Part shown: piece after piece, positions 5,020 to 5,931 of the stretch
Numbering within the stretch: position 1 is the first letter of the stretch
Layout of the letters: each line of letters begins with the position of its first letter
DNA from: JAXHUH01 sp034211175
GTDB taxonomy: Bacteria; Actinomycetota; Acidimicrobiia; Acidimicrobiales; CAIXPF01
Assembly (NCBI GenBank): GCA_034211175.1
Contig: JAXHUH010000081.1
Location: 1 to 5,931, forward strand
DNA length: 5,931 nt
Direction: 5' to 3'
The notes under the pieces: model-generated
Seen by the model: the letters and a program-made list of their open reading frames with translations, nothing else
Databases searched by the model: none
Told to the model about the DNA's origin: nothing
Made by a program: the position numbers and the translations under genes

Positions 5020-5931
5020 ATGGACCGCCGCCCCGTCCGCCACATCCGCCCGCGCGGGCGCGCCTCCGCGCGCCGCTCGCTGCTCACCGCCGTCGTTGCC
5101 GTGCTTCTCGCGCTCGGCACCGCGGGCGGCGCGTCGCCGCCGGCAGGTGCGCAGACGCTCGACGGCGGTGAGGACCCGACCAACCCGGGCCCGGTCATCG
5201 AGCTCGAGGATCGCCGGTTCACCGCCTCGAACGAGAACGTGTCGGCCCGGCCGGGCAACTTCAACCAGTCCCCCGGCGGGTGGCCGTACTGGAACCACAC
5301 GGCCTGGTACACCCACGTGCCCGCCGAGACCGCCGACACGACCCTGATCGTGGCGCCGCAGACGGCGTGGCCGGCGACGATCGAGGTCTGGACGGCCGAC
5401 GGCACCTACGTCACCCGTGGGTTCAGCCCGTCGCCCGGCCAGCGGATGACCATCGACGTCCGCCTCGAAGCGGGCGTCGTGTACCACCTCGCGCTCGGCT
5501 CGTCCTCCACCGCCCGCGGGGCCGCCACGATCACGATGGCCGAGGAGCCGACCGCGCCGACCGACGTGAGCGTGACCGCCGGCGTCGGGCGGCCGACCGT
5601 CGTGAGCTGGGCGGCACCGGCCGACGACGGCGGCACCCCGGTCACGACCTACACGATCACGTGCGCACCGTTCGACGGCCTCGCCCGCACCTGCGCGACC
5701 GTGAGCGGCAACCCGGCGCCGACGAGCGTGACGGTGACCGGGGTGATCAACCCGATGCAGCACACGTTCTGGGTGACGGCCACGACCCTGGCCGGTGACT
5801 CGCCACCGTCGGAGCAGGTGACGCCGGTGCCGACACCGGTCACGACGACCACGATGCCGACGACGACCACCACGGCACCGACCACCACGGCACCGACCAC
5901 CACCACGATGCCGACGACGACCACCACGGCA
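5020..5931 (+). CDS. Secreted FN3-domain protein with Thr/Pro-rich linker (3' end outside window)
   Basis: The frame is open from ATG 5020 to the window edge (304 codons, no stop). Residues 1-20 are Arg-rich and end in ARRS. A hydrophobic stretch follows (21-38), then a likely signal-peptidase site after Ala44 (PAGA before QT). Export is probable, and the twin Arg makes Tat possible but not certain. Residues about 65-175 form a beta-rich domain with WPYWNHTAWY (88-97) and a VYHLALG strand, reminiscent of pre-peptidase C-terminal domains. I hold that assignment loosely. Residues about 178-271 are a fibronectin type III domain (PTAPTDVSVTAG, VVSWAAPADDGG, YTIT) with Cys215 and Cys225 placed for a disulfide. 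From residue 275 a Thr/Pro/Met/Ala linker begins, which usually leads to another surface domain or a wall/membrane anchor. An in-frame TGA at 4975 limits the start. No strong ribosome site precedes 5020. The 138-bp spacer upstream holds only a 5-bp hairpin at 4975-4988. Confidence 0.85.
   Translation, partial: MDRRPVRHIRPRGRASARRSLLTAVVAVLLALGTAGGASPPAGAQTLDGGEDPTNPGPVIELEDRRFTASNENVSARPGNFNQSPGGWPYWNHTAWYTHVPAETADTTLIVAPQTAWPATIEVWTADGTYVTRGFSPSPGQRMTIDVRLEAGVVYHLALGSSSTARGAATITMAEEPTAPTDVSVTAGVGRPTVVSWAAPADDGGTPVTTYTITCAPFDGLARTCATVSGNPAPTSVTVTGVINPMQHTFWVTATTLAGDSPPSEQVTPVPTPVTTTTMPTTTTTAPTTTAPTTTTMPTTTTTA
5842..5931 (+). repeat. Coding tandem repeat: Thr/Pro-rich linker
   Basis: The 30 bases at 5848-5877 are repeated exactly at 5902-5931, 54 bases apart. 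Between them a 15-base unit (ccgaccaccacggca) occurs at 5878-5892 and restarts at 5893. The encoded pattern alternates TTTTMP, TTTTTAP and TTTAP. Such linkers are extended, often O-glycosylated, and change length readily by slippage. The repeat runs off the window edge, so its total length is unknown. Confidence 0.9.

Noticed and set aside
4978..5763. Minus-strand frames opposite the secreted protein, including one rich in Val from 5649 to 5927
   Set aside because: They mirror the codon bias and the ACC/ACG repeats of the plus-strand gene, which has a signal peptide and an FN3 domain; the poly-Val run is just the complement of Thr codons.

Overview
The window is very GC-rich. Codon third positions are mostly G or C, GTG is used as a start codon, and several upstream regions carry TANNNT-type -10 boxes without a clear -35. 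It reads as chromosomal DNA of a high-GC actinobacterium. The Thr/Pro-linker FN3 secreted protein and the TAGGCT/TAGCCT boxes would suit Acidimicrobiia, but that placement is an inference. There are no rRNA, tRNA, CRISPR or insertion-sequence signals.

Layout. Positions 1-265 hold no convincing gene. They contain a repeat field: degenerate 30-bp tandem units (about 37-111), then two copies of a hairpin element (165-214 and 217-270). The second copy overlaps the stop codon of a minus-strand PIG3-like NAD(P)H:quinone oxidoreductase (266-1243). A 124-bp divergent promoter region separates this gene from a plus-strand two-component pair. The pair is a soluble sensor histidine kinase with three tandem PAS domains (1368-3317) and a single-domain Rcp1-type response regulator (3314-3775), joined by a 4-bp GTGA overlap. 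After an imperfect GC-rich hairpin and a separate -10 box comes an isopenicillin-N-synthase-type Fe(II) oxygenase (3927-4881), whose reading frame is broken by one extra C near 4184/4185. The window ends inside a secreted protein (5020 to beyond 5931) with a signal peptide, a beta-rich domain, an FN3 domain and a Thr/Pro-rich linker.

How the genes work together. The kinase and regulator clearly form one phosphorelay unit: the kinase would sense an intracellular signal through its PAS domains and phosphorylate Asp70 of the regulator. The regulator has no DNA-binding domain, so its output is probably protein-protein contact or a further relay step. The oxidoreductase is transcribed divergently from the kinase and might share control, but nothing in the sequence proves this. 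The oxygenase and the secreted protein look like independent units.

The most unusual signals are the structured hairpin repeats at the left end, the exact 121-residue periodicity of the three PAS domains with a FixL-like His/Arg pair, and the frameshifted oxygenase. I see no convincing evidence of a wholly new multi-gene system.
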